A stretch of DNA of 40,162 nt from PNAI01 sp964575715 (GCA_964575715.1 CAZNSG010000150.1:1-40162); one strand, 5' to 3'. Counted from the first letter of the stretch, positions 7,562 to 16,477 are shown. A program made the numbers and translations. Notes: generated from the sequence alone by a model not told the origin.

Positions 7562-9625
7562 ATGGGTATCTTCGACGCTCTTTCCACCGCGGTGTCCGGT
7601 CTCGGTGCGCAGGCGTACGCGCTGCAAAATATTTCCGGCAATATCGCGAACTCGCAGACGGTCGCCTACAAGCGCATCAATACCGCCTTCGAAGATCTCA
7701 TCGGCGACAATCTGCCCAGCAAGCAGATCGCCGGCGGCGTGATTGCGAGTTCGGTGCCGACCAACAACGTGCAGGGCGATCTGCAGAACGTCTCCACGCC
7801 GACGTTCATGGCGATCAACGGCAACGGCTATTTCATCGTCAAGAATCCCGACAGTTTCGCTGGCGGCCTGCCAATATTTAGCGGTGTCAATCTCTACAGC
7901 CGCCGCGGCGATTTCCAGCTGGATAAGAGCGGCTATCTCGTCAATCAGGCCGGTTACTATCTCATGGGGCTTCCGGTCGATCCCACCACCGGCAACCCGC
8001 TGGGCAGCGTTCCAACGGTTCTGCAGTTCAGCAACAATCTGGTGCCGGCGGAGCCGACCACCCGCGTGCAATACAATGCCAATCTTCCGAGCCAGCCGGT
8101 CACGCCGAGTACGGTTGCCGGATCGCCGACCTCAAACTTGCTCAATCCCGCATCGTTTATCTCGAATCCGCTTGTGACCGGTGCGCTGCCTGGGTCGATT
8201 GTCGGCGCTGCCGGAACGCTGGTGCAAGATACCGCGGCAATCGGAACGGGAACCGTCGGCGGTTTGGCGGGCGGTACGCTTCTGACGGCTCTCGGTTTTG
8301 TCGCGGCTGACGTCATTACACTGAGCGATGGGACAAATACGACCAATTTCGTGGTTGGCGGCGCTTCAACAATCGCCAATCTTAACGCCGCGCTCAGCGG
8401 CGGTGCGGTCCCGGCCGTCGTGTCGTTGAACGGCGCCAATCAGCTGCAGATTCTATCGAGCAACAATTCCGACACGCTGACGCTCTCAGCCACAGGCGGC
8501 GGTGCAGCCGCGGGTTTGACCGGAATCGGATTTGCGACCGTCGCAAGCCGGACGTTCGGCCCGACCAATCCTGCGCTGCTCGCCCTGGTCGGCGGGCAAA
8601 CGATTACCGTTACGGTCGGCGCCAACGCCACACAGTCAATAACTTTTGGAGCTGGCGCGACTCAGATCGGGAGCCTGAGAGCACTCGATTTGGCGCTGGA
8701 TGCGACCGTGGGCGTGAATACGGCGACCACATCAGTAGTCCGAAACCTGGCCGGCGCCACCAACGGCGGGATCACGATTACCGCCGCGAATACGTCAGAC
8801 GTGATTGTCGTCACCGGAGCCGCCGCCACGACACTCGGGCTTCCCTCGCTTACGGGACTTCCCACCAATCAAACGGTTTACGGCGTTGATCTGACCACAT
8901 TCGTCAACCAGTCGGTCGCGGGCGGTTCGATCACCGCCTATGACGGCGTGGGCACGCCCGCGAACTTGCAGTTTCGCTGGGCCAAGGTCGACAGCGTAAG
9001 CAACGTCCCGCCGGGTGTCGACACATGGAATCTATTTTATCAAGTGAGCTCGACCGCGACCAACACGCAAGCGGCATGGCGCAATGCCGGAACCGATTTT
9101 ATCTTCAATTCGGTTGGGCAACTCAACCCGGCGGTCAGCGCCTTGACGCTCAATAACGTCACGATCGACGGGATCTCGCTTGGAAACGTAAGTGTGCAAT
9201 TCGGAGCGGGCGGGTTGACGCAATTCGCCAACGCCAATGGCACGGTTCAGGTCAACCTGCTGGATCAGAACGGCTCTCCAGCCGGGCAATTGCAGTCGGT
9301 CGCGGTGGACGATCAAGGGCGCGTTGTCGGTACTTACTCGAACGGCCGGATTCTTCCGCTAGCTGAAATCACGCTGGCCAATTTCAACGGTCAAAATTAC
9401 CTCAAGCGACTGGATGGCGGCGCCTATTCGGAAACCGCGGATTCCGGGCCGGCCATTCTCAATGCGACCGGCAAGATCCAGGGCGGGGCGCTGGAAGCCT
9501 CCAACAGCGACATCGCGGACGAGTTCAGCAAGCTGATTGTGACGCAGCAGGCGTACTCGGCCAATACGCGCATCATCACAACCACCAATGCGATGGTGCA
9601 GGACCTCTTGAATGTTATTCGTTGA
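7562..9625 (+). CDS. flgE: Flagellar hook protein FlgE
   Basis: The start MGIFDALSTAVSGLGAQAYA is the hook-protein D0 helix, followed by QNISGNIANSQTVAYKRINT, the rod/hook signature. The frame is open further upstream, but ATG 7562 gives the family N-terminus. The C-terminal helix with SDIADEFSKLIVTQQAYSAN and MVQDLLNVIR completes D0. At 687 residues it is much longer than the 400-residue enteric hook protein. The extra length is a central region (about 180-450) of repeated beta modules such as ITVTVGANATQSITFGAG, related to modules in FlgL two genes on. FlgE polymerises outside the cell as the hook. First gene of an flgE-flgK-flgL operon behind a sigma-54 element. Confidence 0.96.
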   Translation: MGIFDALSTAVSGLGAQAYALQNISGNIANSQTVAYKRINTAFEDLIGDNLPSKQIAGGVIASSVPTNNVQGDLQNVSTPTFMAINGNGYFIVKNPDSFAGGLPIFSGVNLYSRRGDFQLDKSGYLVNQAGYYLMGLPVDPTTGNPLGSVPTVLQFSNNLVPAEPTTRVQYNANLPSQPVTPSTVAGSPTSNLLNPASFISNPLVTGALPGSIVGAAGTLVQDTAAIGTGTVGGLAGGTLLTALGFVAADVITLSDGTNTTNFVVGGASTIANLNAALSGGAVPAVVSLNGANQLQILSSNNSDTLTLSATGGGAAAGLTGIGFATVASRTFGPTNPALLALVGGQTITVTVGANATQSITFGAGATQIGSLRALDLALDATVGVNTATTSVVRNLAGATNGGITITAANTSDVIVVTGAAATTLGLPSLTGLPTNQTVYGVDLTTFVNQSVAGGSITAYDGVGTPANLQFRWAKVDSVSNVPPGVDTWNLFYQVSSTATNTQAAWRNAGTDFIFNSVGQLNPAVSALTLNNVTIDGISLGNVSVQFGAGGLTQFANANGTVQVNLLDQNGSPAGQLQSVAVDDQGRVVGTYSNGRILPLAEITLANFNGQNYLKRLDGGAYSETADSGPAILNATGKIQGGALEASNSDIADEFSKLIVTQQAYSANTRIITTTNAMVQDLLNVIR

Positions 9626-9683
9626 TGGCGGCCGGCGAATGAGTTTGGGCGCGAAATAATGCGATGGCAACTGTGAAGCAACC

Positions 9684-11546
9684 ATGAGTCTTACGCAGGC
9701 GCTCAACACGGCGATGGCCGGTCTGCAAGTCACGCAGAGCGGCCTATCGATCGTTGCCGGCAATGTCGCCAACGTGCAGACGCCGGATTATGTCCGCAAG
9801 ACGCTTGAGCAGATCGAGACGGCGGCCGGCGGAACCATCAGCGTCCGCGTCGCCGCCATCAATCGCATGCTCAATCAGCTGCTGCAGAATCAGCTGCGGA
9901 CGGAAACATCGGGCGGCGCTTACGCCGATGCGCTTTCCCAGCTGTTCGACCAGCTTCAGACCGTCTATGGCGCGCCGGGCTCATCGGTTGGCATGGACGC
10001 GTTGTTCAACGATTTCACCACCGCTTTGCAGGGCTTGCTGGCCACACCGGGCTCGTCCTTGGCGCAGAACAATGCGGTGAATGCGGCGCGGCTGCTGGTG
10101 CAAAAGCTCAATACGATGAGTTCCGGCATTCAGACGCTGCGCAGTGCGGCCGAACAGGGCATCGCCGCCGATGTCGAAATCGCCAACAACGCGCTCGATC
10201 GCATCGCCAAGATCAATCTGCAAGTCGCCTCCGCGAGCCCCACCGATACCGCATCAGCGGCGTTGATGGACCAGCGCGATTATTACATCAATCAGCTCTC
10301 CAAGCTGATGGGTATCAAGGTCGTGCAGGGCGACAACAATCAAATCTCGATCTTTACAAACAATGGCATTCAACTGGTCGGCGCGATGGCGGCAAAGCTC
10401 ACATTCGACGCGCGTGGGGGCTTGTCGCCAAGCTCGGTTTGGAACTCCGATCCAACGCTTCGCGGGGTGGGCACGATCATGCTCACCATGCCCGGAGGGA
10501 TAGCTTTCGACTTGATTGCCGCGGGCGGGGTGGCGTCGGGTGAAATTGGCGCCTATCTGCAGATGCGCGATCAGATCTTGCCGCTGGCGCAGCAACAGCT
10601 CGATGAGTTCGCTGCGCGCATGGCGCAGGCGGTGTCCGATGTGACGACGCCCGGCATCGCCGTCAATCCCGTTCCGCAGAATGGATTTACCGTCGATACG
10701 GCAAGTCTACAACCCGGCAATACGATTCAGTTTACCTATACCGATGCGTCGAGCGTGAAGCATAACATCACGATCGTTCGCGTCAACGATTTGACTGTTC
10801 TGCCGCTGTCGAATTCGGCGACTGCCGATCCGAACGATGAGGTCTATGGCATTGACTTCTCCGCTGGCATGGCGTCGGTCGTCGCCCAGCTCACCACCGC
10901 GCTCGGCGCGACGGGATTGGCATTCTCCAATCCCGCGGGGACGACGCTACGCATCCTCAACGACATGGCAGGTACCATTTCCGTCAATTCGGCGTCCACG
11001 ACGCAGACCATGTCGTCGCTGACCAGCGGCAATGCGCAGCTGCCTTTGTTTTTGGATGGACCGAATCTGTATTCCGGCGCCATTGCCGCGGGCGGTTTAC
11101 AGGTCACCGGCTTTGCCGCGCGCATTTCCGTCAATGCCGCTTTGATCGCTACGCCATCAAACCTGATCAGTTATCAAACTGTTCCGCCAACGGCTGCGGG
11201 CGACCCGACCCGCCCAACATTCCTGTACGATCGAATCGCGAATTCCGCGTTGATGTTCTCGCCGACGACTGGAATTGGCGGGGCTTCGTTGCCGTTTTCC
11301 GGGTCGTTGTCCTCGTTCATCGGACAGATCATGGCCTATCAAGGTCAGGGCGCGGAAAATGCCAGAAATCTCAAGCAGGGACAGGATGTCGTGGTCAACG
11401 CGCTGCAACAGCGGTTGAATCAGGAATCGGGCGTCAATATCGATCAGGAAATGACCAATCTATTGAATCTACAGAGCGCGTATGGCGCCAACGCGCGCGT
11501 GTTCACGGCGATCAAGGAAATGTTCGCGACCTTGTTGAATATGTGA
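9684..11546 (+). CDS. flgK: Hook-filament junction protein FlgK (HAP1)
   Basis: The 620-residue product begins MSLTQALNTAMAGLQVTQSG and has the FlgK-type SIVAGNVANVQTPDYVRKTL motif. Its C-terminus, GVNIDQEMTNLLNLQSAYGA then FTAIKEMFATLLNM, is the canonical HAP1 end. The central 300-500 region is variable beta structure. FlgK is exported through the flagellar type III apparatus and forms the first ring between hook and filament; it is required for flagellin assembly. It sits 58 bp after flgE and 7 bp before flgL, so co-transcription is expected. A few residues differ from the usual N-terminus, but nothing is broken. Length is within the range of alphaproteobacterial FlgK. Confidence 0.95.
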   Translation: MSLTQALNTAMAGLQVTQSGLSIVAGNVANVQTPDYVRKTLEQIETAAGGTISVRVAAINRMLNQLLQNQLRTETSGGAYADALSQLFDQLQTVYGAPGSSVGMDALFNDFTTALQGLLATPGSSLAQNNAVNAARLLVQKLNTMSSGIQTLRSAAEQGIAADVEIANNALDRIAKINLQVASASPTDTASAALMDQRDYYINQLSKLMGIKVVQGDNNQISIFTNNGIQLVGAMAAKLTFDARGGLSPSSVWNSDPTLRGVGTIMLTMPGGIAFDLIAAGGVASGEIGAYLQMRDQILPLAQQQLDEFAARMAQAVSDVTTPGIAVNPVPQNGFTVDTASLQPGNTIQFTYTDASSVKHNITIVRVNDLTVLPLSNSATADPNDEVYGIDFSAGMASVVAQLTTALGATGLAFSNPAGTTLRILNDMAGTISVNSASTTQTMSSLTSGNAQLPLFLDGPNLYSGAIAAGGLQVTGFAARISVNAALIATPSNLISYQTVPPTAAGDPTRPTFLYDRIANSALMFSPTTGIGGASLPFSGSLSSFIGQIMAYQGQGAENARNLKQGQDVVVNALQQRLNQESGVNIDQEMTNLLNLQSAYGANARVFTAIKEMFATLLNM

Positions 11547-11553
11547 GGCGGCC

Positions 11554-13695
11554 ATGACGATCACGGGCATTTCAACTTCCTCGATGATGATCGTCCAAAC
11601 GCTCGCCGATCTGCGGACTAGGCTCGATGATCTGCAACGCCAGCTCGGTACCGGCGAGAAATCAATTGACTACGCGGGGCTCGGCGCTCAACGCGCGTTG
11701 GCCGTAGGCCTGCAGGCGCAACTCGATGCGGCCGGAGGTTTTGCCGACACGATCACACTTGTGCAAACGCGGCTAAGCCTGGCACAAACGTCATTGACCG
11801 GGATTTATCAGTCTACGCAGAGCGTCAAGCACGCGTTGGTGCAGCAGAGTTTCATTCTTGGGCAGGGTGGTCAGACCATCGATCAGCAGTCGGCGCTGGG
11901 GCAGCTCGACATGATCTTGGCAGCGCTCAACACGCAGGACGGGACGGGTTATATATTTTCAGGACTGAGCCCGGATCGGCCGGCGGTTGAGACGCTCGAT
12001 CATATCTTGAGCGGCAGCGGGGTGCTCGCAGGTTTCAAGCAGGTGATGAGCGAGCGCAGACAGGCCGATCTCGGAGCGAGCGGTCTCGGCCGGCTCGTGA
12101 TTCCCGCGGCCGGCAGTTCGCCCGCCAGCATCATCGGCAGCGGCGCGACGATTTTACCGGACGCAGCGGCGACGATCGCCGGCGGTCAGGTGCTGGCGGG
12201 AAGCGGGCTCGCGAACACCGGCACGCTGGTCATCAATGGCATCAATATCGCGCTCGTTGCCGGCGATCTGCCTTCGAATGTCGCGCCGCCGGGAGTCATT
12301 CAAAAGATCAATGCGGCGATGGCGGGGACGGTCACCGCTTCGCTCGATGCCACAAACCATCTGGTGTTGACGGGCGCAAACGCGGATACCGCGATCGTTA
12401 TCGGGGCGGGTAGCTCCGGTCCGGTACTGGCGGAGCTTGGGCTTTCCGCGGGAACGACCAATCCGACCAATCTGCTGACCCAGTTTCCCGGTCTGGCAAC
12501 GCAAACTCTGATTGTGACGGTGGGCGCCAATCCCGCGCTCACGGTGACTTTCGGCAATGGCGGTCCAAACGTGTCCACGCTCGCCGAGTTGACGACCGCC
12601 TTGGCGGGGCTTGCCGGCGGCACCGCCACGGTCAATCCGGCGAATGGGAATATCAACATCGTCGCAAGCAGCGTTCCCGATACGATCACGATCGGCGGGA
12701 CTGCGAGCCCAGCAACCTTCGGCCTGCAGGCCGTGTCTGCCGGGCCCGCGCTCGGGACGCGCGTGAGCTTGAGCGAGGATGTCGCGGGCTCGCCCTTTGG
12801 CTTTAAGCTCGCGGGTGTCAGCTCCACATTGACCGGCGCCAATGTCATCGGTCCGACCGGTGCGCCGGCTGCGGTATCGGTCGATTTTCAGTCTAATCCC
12901 GCTCCCGGCGGTGCGTTGACGCTGACGTTTACGCTGCCAGACGGCACGACCGAGAAGCTGACCCTGACTGCGACCGCGGCGAATCCTCCTGGGACAAACC
13001 AGTTCACCATCGGCGCATCGCCGGCAGCGACGGCGGCCAATCTGCGGACGGCGCTGACCGCGGCGGTCACAAAGCTTGCCGACACTTCGCTGGTTGCGGC
13101 CTCGGCGGTCGCGGCGGCCAACAATTTCTTCGACATCGATGCCGCTAATCCGCCGCTACGGGTCAATGGGCCGCCGTTCGACACAGCGACCTCGCTCATC
13201 GCGGGCACCGCCGCCAATACCGTGACGTGGTACACCGGTGAAGCGGGGACCAGTACGGCGCGCAGCACGGGCGTTGCGCGGGTGGATCCCGCGATGACCA
13301 TTTCCTACGGGATGCGCGCTAACGAACAGGCGCTGCGCACGGCGGTCAAGAATGTGGCGGTATTCGCTGCCACGACGTTTTCGTCGGCCAATCCGAATGC
13401 ATCCGCGCAATACGGCGCGTTGACATCGTGCCTTGCCATCAACCTCGTGCCGGCGCCAGGCAGCCAAAGCATATCGGACATACAAACGGATATCGCAAAC
13501 GCGCAGATCATGGCAGCAGACGCGCAGGATCGTCACAGGCAGTCATCGGCGACACTTAGCGATTTTCTGCAAAGCATTGAAAATGTATCGCCCGAGCAAG
13601 TCGGCGCGGAACTACTGGCGCTGCAGATGGCGCTGCAGGCCTCGCTGCAGACGACCGCGCTGCTATCCAGACTGAGTTTGGTGAATTATCTTTGA
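11554..13695 (+). CDS. flgL: Hook-filament junction protein FlgL (HAP3), enlarged
   Basis: Residues 1-150 (ISTSSMMIVQTLADLRTRLD, LGTGEKSIDYAGLGAQRALA) and the last ~110 residues (SISDIQTDIANAQIMAADAQ, PEQVGAELLALQMALQASLQ) are the flagellin-like D0/D1 parts of FlgL. Between them lies an insertion of roughly 400 residues of beta modules with flagellin IN-like repeats, for example GTLVINGINIALVAGDL and IVTVGANPALTVTFGNGG, making the protein 713 residues against about 300-320 in enterics. FlgL joins FlgK to the filament. The gene follows flgK by 7 bp and ends just before a dispersed palindromic element. The last residues LSRLSLVNYL differ from the usual arginine end, but the frame is intact. Confidence 0.9.
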   Translation: MTITGISTSSMMIVQTLADLRTRLDDLQRQLGTGEKSIDYAGLGAQRALAVGLQAQLDAAGGFADTITLVQTRLSLAQTSLTGIYQSTQSVKHALVQQSFILGQGGQTIDQQSALGQLDMILAALNTQDGTGYIFSGLSPDRPAVETLDHILSGSGVLAGFKQVMSERRQADLGASGLGRLVIPAAGSSPASIIGSGATILPDAAATIAGGQVLAGSGLANTGTLVINGINIALVAGDLPSNVAPPGVIQKINAAMAGTVTASLDATNHLVLTGANADTAIVIGAGSSGPVLAELGLSAGTTNPTNLLTQFPGLATQTLIVTVGANPALTVTFGNGGPNVSTLAELTTALAGLAGGTATVNPANGNINIVASSVPDTITIGGTASPATFGLQAVSAGPALGTRVSLSEDVAGSPFGFKLAGVSSTLTGANVIGPTGAPAAVSVDFQSNPAPGGALTLTFTLPDGTTEKLTLTATAANPPGTNQFTIGASPAATAANLRTALTAAVTKLADTSLVAASAVAAANNFFDIDAANPPLRVNGPPFDTATSLIAGTAANTVTWYTGEAGTSTARSTGVARVDPAMTISYGMRANEQALRTAVKNVAVFAATTFSSANPNASAQYGALTSCLAINLVPAPGSQSISDIQTDIANAQIMAADAQDRHRQSSATLSDFLQSIENVSPEQVGAELLALQMALQASLQTTALLSRLSLVNYL

Positions 13696-13703
13696 TCGGT
13701 ATC

Positions 13704-13804
13704 GTAGGGTGGGCATCGCCACCGGAGATGCCCACGCGAAAACCGTTCGCCGCACATAATCAAGCGCCGCGTGGGCATCGGCAAAGCGCCGATGCCCACC
13801 CTAC
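13704..13804. repeat. GTAGGGTGGGCA-bounded inverted element, copy 2
   Basis: The terminal 12 bp GTAGGGTGGGCA and TGCCCACCCTAC are again perfect inverted repeats, with internal pairs GGGCATCG/CGATGCCC. It fills the gap between the convergent ends of flgL and flaF, where no other terminator is visible, so it may end both transcripts. Confidence 0.9.
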
Positions 13805-13839
13805 ATTGCTGCACCGCATCCGGGAAACGAGTCACACGT

Positions 13840-14205
13840 TCAGCCCTGACCGCGCAAGCCGGCTGCCAATTCGCGATTGATGTTGATGAGCGATGAAAGC
13901 GCCTCGCGCCGCGGGTTGGCCGTCACTGACATGGTCTGGTTCATGATGAAGACGCCGATATTGGAAATGTTCTGCCGGATATTGGCAGGCAATTGATTGT
14001 CAGGACTGGTGACGGAACCGAGAAATAGCGTCCAGAGCTTGCGATTATAAGTCAGGGCCTCGATCAGCCCCGAATTGTCGCGCTCCCAAGCATCGGAAAC
14101 GGCCTGCAGCTGGGCGGCAGCCTTGAGCAGCAGATCGGCCTCGAGATCACGCGGACTGGCGATCTTCTTTGCTACCGAGCGGTAGGCGTCGCTTGCCGTT
14201 CGCAT
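13840..14205 (-). CDS. flaF: Flagellar biosynthesis regulator FlaF
   Basis: The product MRTASDAYRSVAKKIASPRD, then DLEADLLLKAAAQLQAVSDA, is the FlaF family pattern, and QLPANIRQNISNIGVFIMNQ is its conserved core. Length from ATG 14205 is 121 residues, as usual. An upstream in-frame start at 14232 exists, but 14205 has an AGGAG site at proper spacing and matches the family N-terminus. In Caulobacter FlaF is a flagellin-specific secretion/assembly factor that acts together with the translational repressor FlbT. Here the gene starts inside flbT, overlapping its end by 59 nt, so the two are probably coupled. Convergent with flgL. Confidence 0.92.
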   Translation of the reverse strand: MRTASDAYRSVAKKIASPRDLEADLLLKAAAQLQAVSDAWERDNSGLIEALTYNRKLWTLFLGSVTSPDNQLPANIRQNISNIGVFIMNQTMSVTANPRREALSSLININRELAAGLRGQG

Positions 14206-14581
14206 TGTCGAGAAGCTCCTGCTCGTAGGCAATCAATTTTCTTGCCTGCCGCAGAGCCTTATACATTTCGCCCGTTAAAATATGATTGTTGATGTTCTCG
14301 ATGTAGGGCCAGGTGGAGGGGGCCGCCTGCACGATGTCGCGCATGAGCTGGAAATAGGTGTCGTGGTGGTCGGCCGGATTCTTCGACAAGTACATCAGTT
14401 GGACCGCCAGATAGATGCGCTTGGCCGGGGTATTGGCGGTCTCCGGCGTGAATATGTCCTTCTCGCGCAGGACTGGGGTCTCGCCGTCGATCAGCAGCCG
14501 CGCACGTTGATCTGTGTTGGTAATTATGCAGTCACCGACGATGAGACGCTCGCCGGCTTTGAGTTCTACTTTGAGGGCCAT
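14147..14581 (-). CDS. flbT: Flagellin translation/mRNA regulator FlbT
   Basis: The 144-residue protein begins MALKVELKAGERLIVGDCII, with the LLIDGETPVLREKDIFTPE stretch and the helical PSTWPYIENINNHILTGEMY region that define FlbT. In Caulobacter FlbT binds the 5' leader of flagellin mRNA and destabilises it until the hook is complete; in some relatives it acts positively. It lies between flaF (downstream, overlapping) and the larger flagellin gene upstream. A perfect TTAA-N7-TTAA box sits 46 nt upstream of its ATG, suggesting CtrA-type control independent of the flagellin. Confidence 0.93.
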   Translation of the reverse strand: MALKVELKAGERLIVGDCIITNTDQRARLLIDGETPVLREKDIFTPETANTPAKRIYLAVQLMYLSKNPADHHDTYFQLMRDIVQAAPSTWPYIENINNHILTGEMYKALRQARKLIAYEQELLDNANGKRRLPLGSKEDRQSA

Positions 14582-14626
14582 GATCGTCTCCTAATTGCAT
14601 CTAACGTCGATCGTCGCAAATGGCCG

Positions 14627-14641
14627 TTAATGCGTTGTTAA
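14627..14641 (-). promoter_or_regulatory. CtrA-type box upstream of flbT-flaF
   Basis: TTAA-TGCGTTG-TTAA is an exact match to the CtrA consensus TTAA-N7-TTAA, centred about 53 nt before the flbT start. The motif is nearly palindromic; strand is given as that of the downstream gene. Confidence 0.65.
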
Positions 14642-14669
14642 GATTTGGACGACGGCGAAATAATCGCCA

Positions 14670-16103
14670 TCACCCGAACAGTCTGAGCACCGACTGGTTG
14701 GCCTGGTTGGCGAGCGAGAGCGCCGCGATCGAGAGCTGCTGGCGGGTTTGCAGCGCCAGCATGTTGGCGCCTTCCTCGTTGGTGTCGGCGACCACCAGAT
14801 TGTCGGCGCCGGTCTTGAGCGTGCTGATCATCTGCTTGGTGAAGTCCTGGCGATTTTGCACGATCGAGAGGCTGGAGCCGAATCCCGATGCCTGCGTGCG
14901 CGCCATCTGCAGCGCCTGAGTCAGGCTGTTCAAAATAAGGTCGATATTGGAATTGGAGTCGAGGTCGGTGTTAACAAGTATGTCGATGCCAAGGTTTATT
15001 GAGTTGACCACGAATGGATTGCCGTTGACGTCTTTCGCCACGATATCGAGCGTGCTGGTCGACTGCTCGTTGAAAATGACCTTGAGAACGTCACCCTGCA
15101 GCAGATTGATACCGTTGAAGCTCGCGTCGGCGGAGAATTTATCGAGCTGGTCGCGCAATTGATTGAATTGCGTCACCAGGGTCCTGCGGACGGTATTGCC
15201 GCTGATCGACGTGGTCCCGGCGAGACCGTCGACCGCGCCACTCGTCACGCCTGTCACGTCCAGGGCGATGGTCGAGAGGTTCTGGATGCGCAGCGTGCCG
15301 GCATCATTCGATGCCTTCACTTTGCCCTGGAGCAAAACGGTGTTGTTCACTGCGGCGACCACATCGTCGAGGGTCTTGGCGGTGATGGCGGTGGCGCCAA
15401 AGTTCATAAGGGCAGCGCCGCCGGGGACCCCGCCCTCGGCAATGGTAATGACGTCATTAAAGGTGTTTGTGAGCCTAACGAAGCCGCCCACGTTCGACGC
15501 CGTGATGGCGAGACCCGCAGCGGCGGTCGCCACGTTGATCGTGCCAACGATTGTGTCGACCGTGTCACCGGTGTTCAGTGTAATGTTGCCGGTGGTCGTT
15601 GTACCGTTTGAAATCGTGAATTGTTCGCCGTCGTCGCCCACCAGCACCGGACCTGCGAAAGCCGATGTCTTGTTCGAGCCGTTGATCGAGATACTGACGG
15701 GGATCGCCCCGACGGAGCCGTTGACGAAGCTCAGGTCGTCGCCGGCAACAGCCACGCGTGCGGCATCATAAGTGTACGACGTGCTCTGCCAGGTGGCATC
15801 CTGGCGGGCCTGCATCAGCGTCGATTGCATCGACTGGACCGTCGTGACGATGGCCGTGATGCCGTGGTTCGCCGCATTGACGGTCTGAATGGAATTGGAC
15901 ATGGCGTCGAGCAGGGCCGCGAGATCGCTGGAGCGGCTCTGCAGGCCGGCGGAGGTGAAGAAGTTGACGGCGCTGTCGAGCGGCGTGTTGACCTTCTTGC
16001 CAGACGCCAGCCGGGTCTGGGTCGTGTTCATCATATCGGCGATGCCTTGCAGCGCGAGCAGGTTCGAGCGCACGCCGCCGGTGAGAACGATATTGTCAGC
16101 CAT
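14670..16103 (-). CDS. Flagellin, larger paralogue (477 aa)
   Basis: N-terminal D0/D1 helices (TGGVRSNLLALQGIADMMNT, TRLASGKKVNTPLDSAVNFF) and the C-terminal helix (EEGANMLALQTRQQLSIAAL, ending QSVLRLFG) are flagellin. A central ~170-residue insertion contains a flagellin IN-like module (ISNGTTTTGNITLNTGDTVD). The start is ATG 16103, preceded by GAGGA; the frame also opens at a TTG two codons upstream. The last 60 residues nearly equal those of the second flagellin, so the two are paralogues. Exported through the flagellar apparatus to form the filament. A short hairpin GGCGA/TCGCC (14654-14668) follows the stop. A perfect CtrA-type box lies 92 nt upstream. Confidence 0.94.
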   Translation of the reverse strand: MADNIVLTGGVRSNLLALQGIADMMNTTQTRLASGKKVNTPLDSAVNFFTSAGLQSRSSDLAALLDAMSNSIQTVNAANHGITAIVTTVQSMQSTLMQARQDATWQSTSYTYDAARVAVAGDDLSFVNGSVGAIPVSISINGSNKTSAFAGPVLVGDDGEQFTISNGTTTTGNITLNTGDTVDTIVGTINVATAAAGLAITASNVGGFVRLTNTFNDVITIAEGGVPGGAALMNFGATAITAKTLDDVVAAVNNTVLLQGKVKASNDAGTLRIQNLSTIALDVTGVTSGAVDGLAGTTSISGNTVRRTLVTQFNQLRDQLDKFSADASFNGINLLQGDVLKVIFNEQSTSTLDIVAKDVNGNPFVVNSINLGIDILVNTDLDSNSNIDLILNSLTQALQMARTQASGFGSSLSIVQNRQDFTKQMISTLKTGADNLVVADTNEEGANMLALQTRQQLSIAALSLANQANQSVLRLFG

Positions 16104-16142
16104 AGCCAAAATCCTCGACGAAAAAATCGCGCCGGAATCGCC

Positions 16143-16155
16143 CGGCCACAGGCCG
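16143..16155 (-). promoter_or_regulatory. GC hairpin in leader of the larger flagellin
   Basis: CGGCC-ACA-GGCCG gives a 5-bp stem with a 3-nt loop about 40 nt before the flagellin start. A comparable 3-nt-loop hairpin is in the leader of the other flagellin, so it is a candidate FlbT target; no transcript start is known. Confidence 0.3.
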
Positions 16156-16194
16156 ATAATGGTTTGGTAACCCTAATGGCTGGTAAAAAAATGC

Positions 16195-16209
16195 TTAATG
16201 AGAGGTTAA
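16195..16209 (-). promoter_or_regulatory. CtrA-type box upstream of the larger flagellin
   Basis: TTAA-TGAGAGG-TTAA matches the CtrA consensus exactly, 92 nt before ATG 16103. Direct CtrA control of a flagellin would differ from Caulobacter, where filament genes are mainly sigma-54/FlbD dependent. Confidence 0.6.
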
Positions 16210-16240
16210 TGGATGTGGAGGCGGGGGAGGGATGGAATGC

Positions 16241-16367
16241 GCTCAATCGTTGTCATTGCCGGGCTTGACCCGGCAATCCATGATGCGTCTCACCAAGGAA
16301 AAACTTTCGGAGAGATTTAGTTCGTGGACGCTCATCATGGATGCGCGGGTCAAGCCCGCGCATGACG
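16241..16367. repeat. Dispersed palindromic element family 2, copy 1
   Basis: Begins with a CATTGCCGGGCTTGACCCGG palindrome and ends with a GCGGGTCAAGCCCGC palindrome before CATGACG, with a conserved middle containing CTCACCAAGGAAAAACTTT. A diverged copy with the same middle and ends is at 17558-17757. It occupies most of the 374-bp gap between the two flagellin genes, downstream of the smaller one's terminator. Confidence 0.85.
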
Positions 16368-16423
16368 AAGAATAGAAAGAGCCTCGCCGGAAAAATCCGC
16401 AAAAGAACAAAAGTACAAAAGTA

Positions 16424-16450
16424 AACGGCGGGGTTTTTGGCCCCGCCGTT
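16424..16450 (-). terminator. Terminator of the smaller flagellin gene
   Basis: Arms AACGGCGGGG (16424-16433) and CCCCGCCGTT (16441-16450) pair perfectly over 10 bp around a 7-nt loop. On the minus strand the stem is followed by TACTTTTGTACTTTTG, giving broken U tracts. It starts 28 bp after the flagellin stop. Confidence 0.85.
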
Positions 16451-16477
16451 GCAGTCTTAGAGGCGTAACCGTTCTGG

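Noticed and set aside
16152..16159. GCCGATAA, identical to the sigma-28 -10, before the larger flagellin
   Set aside because: It reads away from the flagellin and lacks a TAAA -35 at the right distance.
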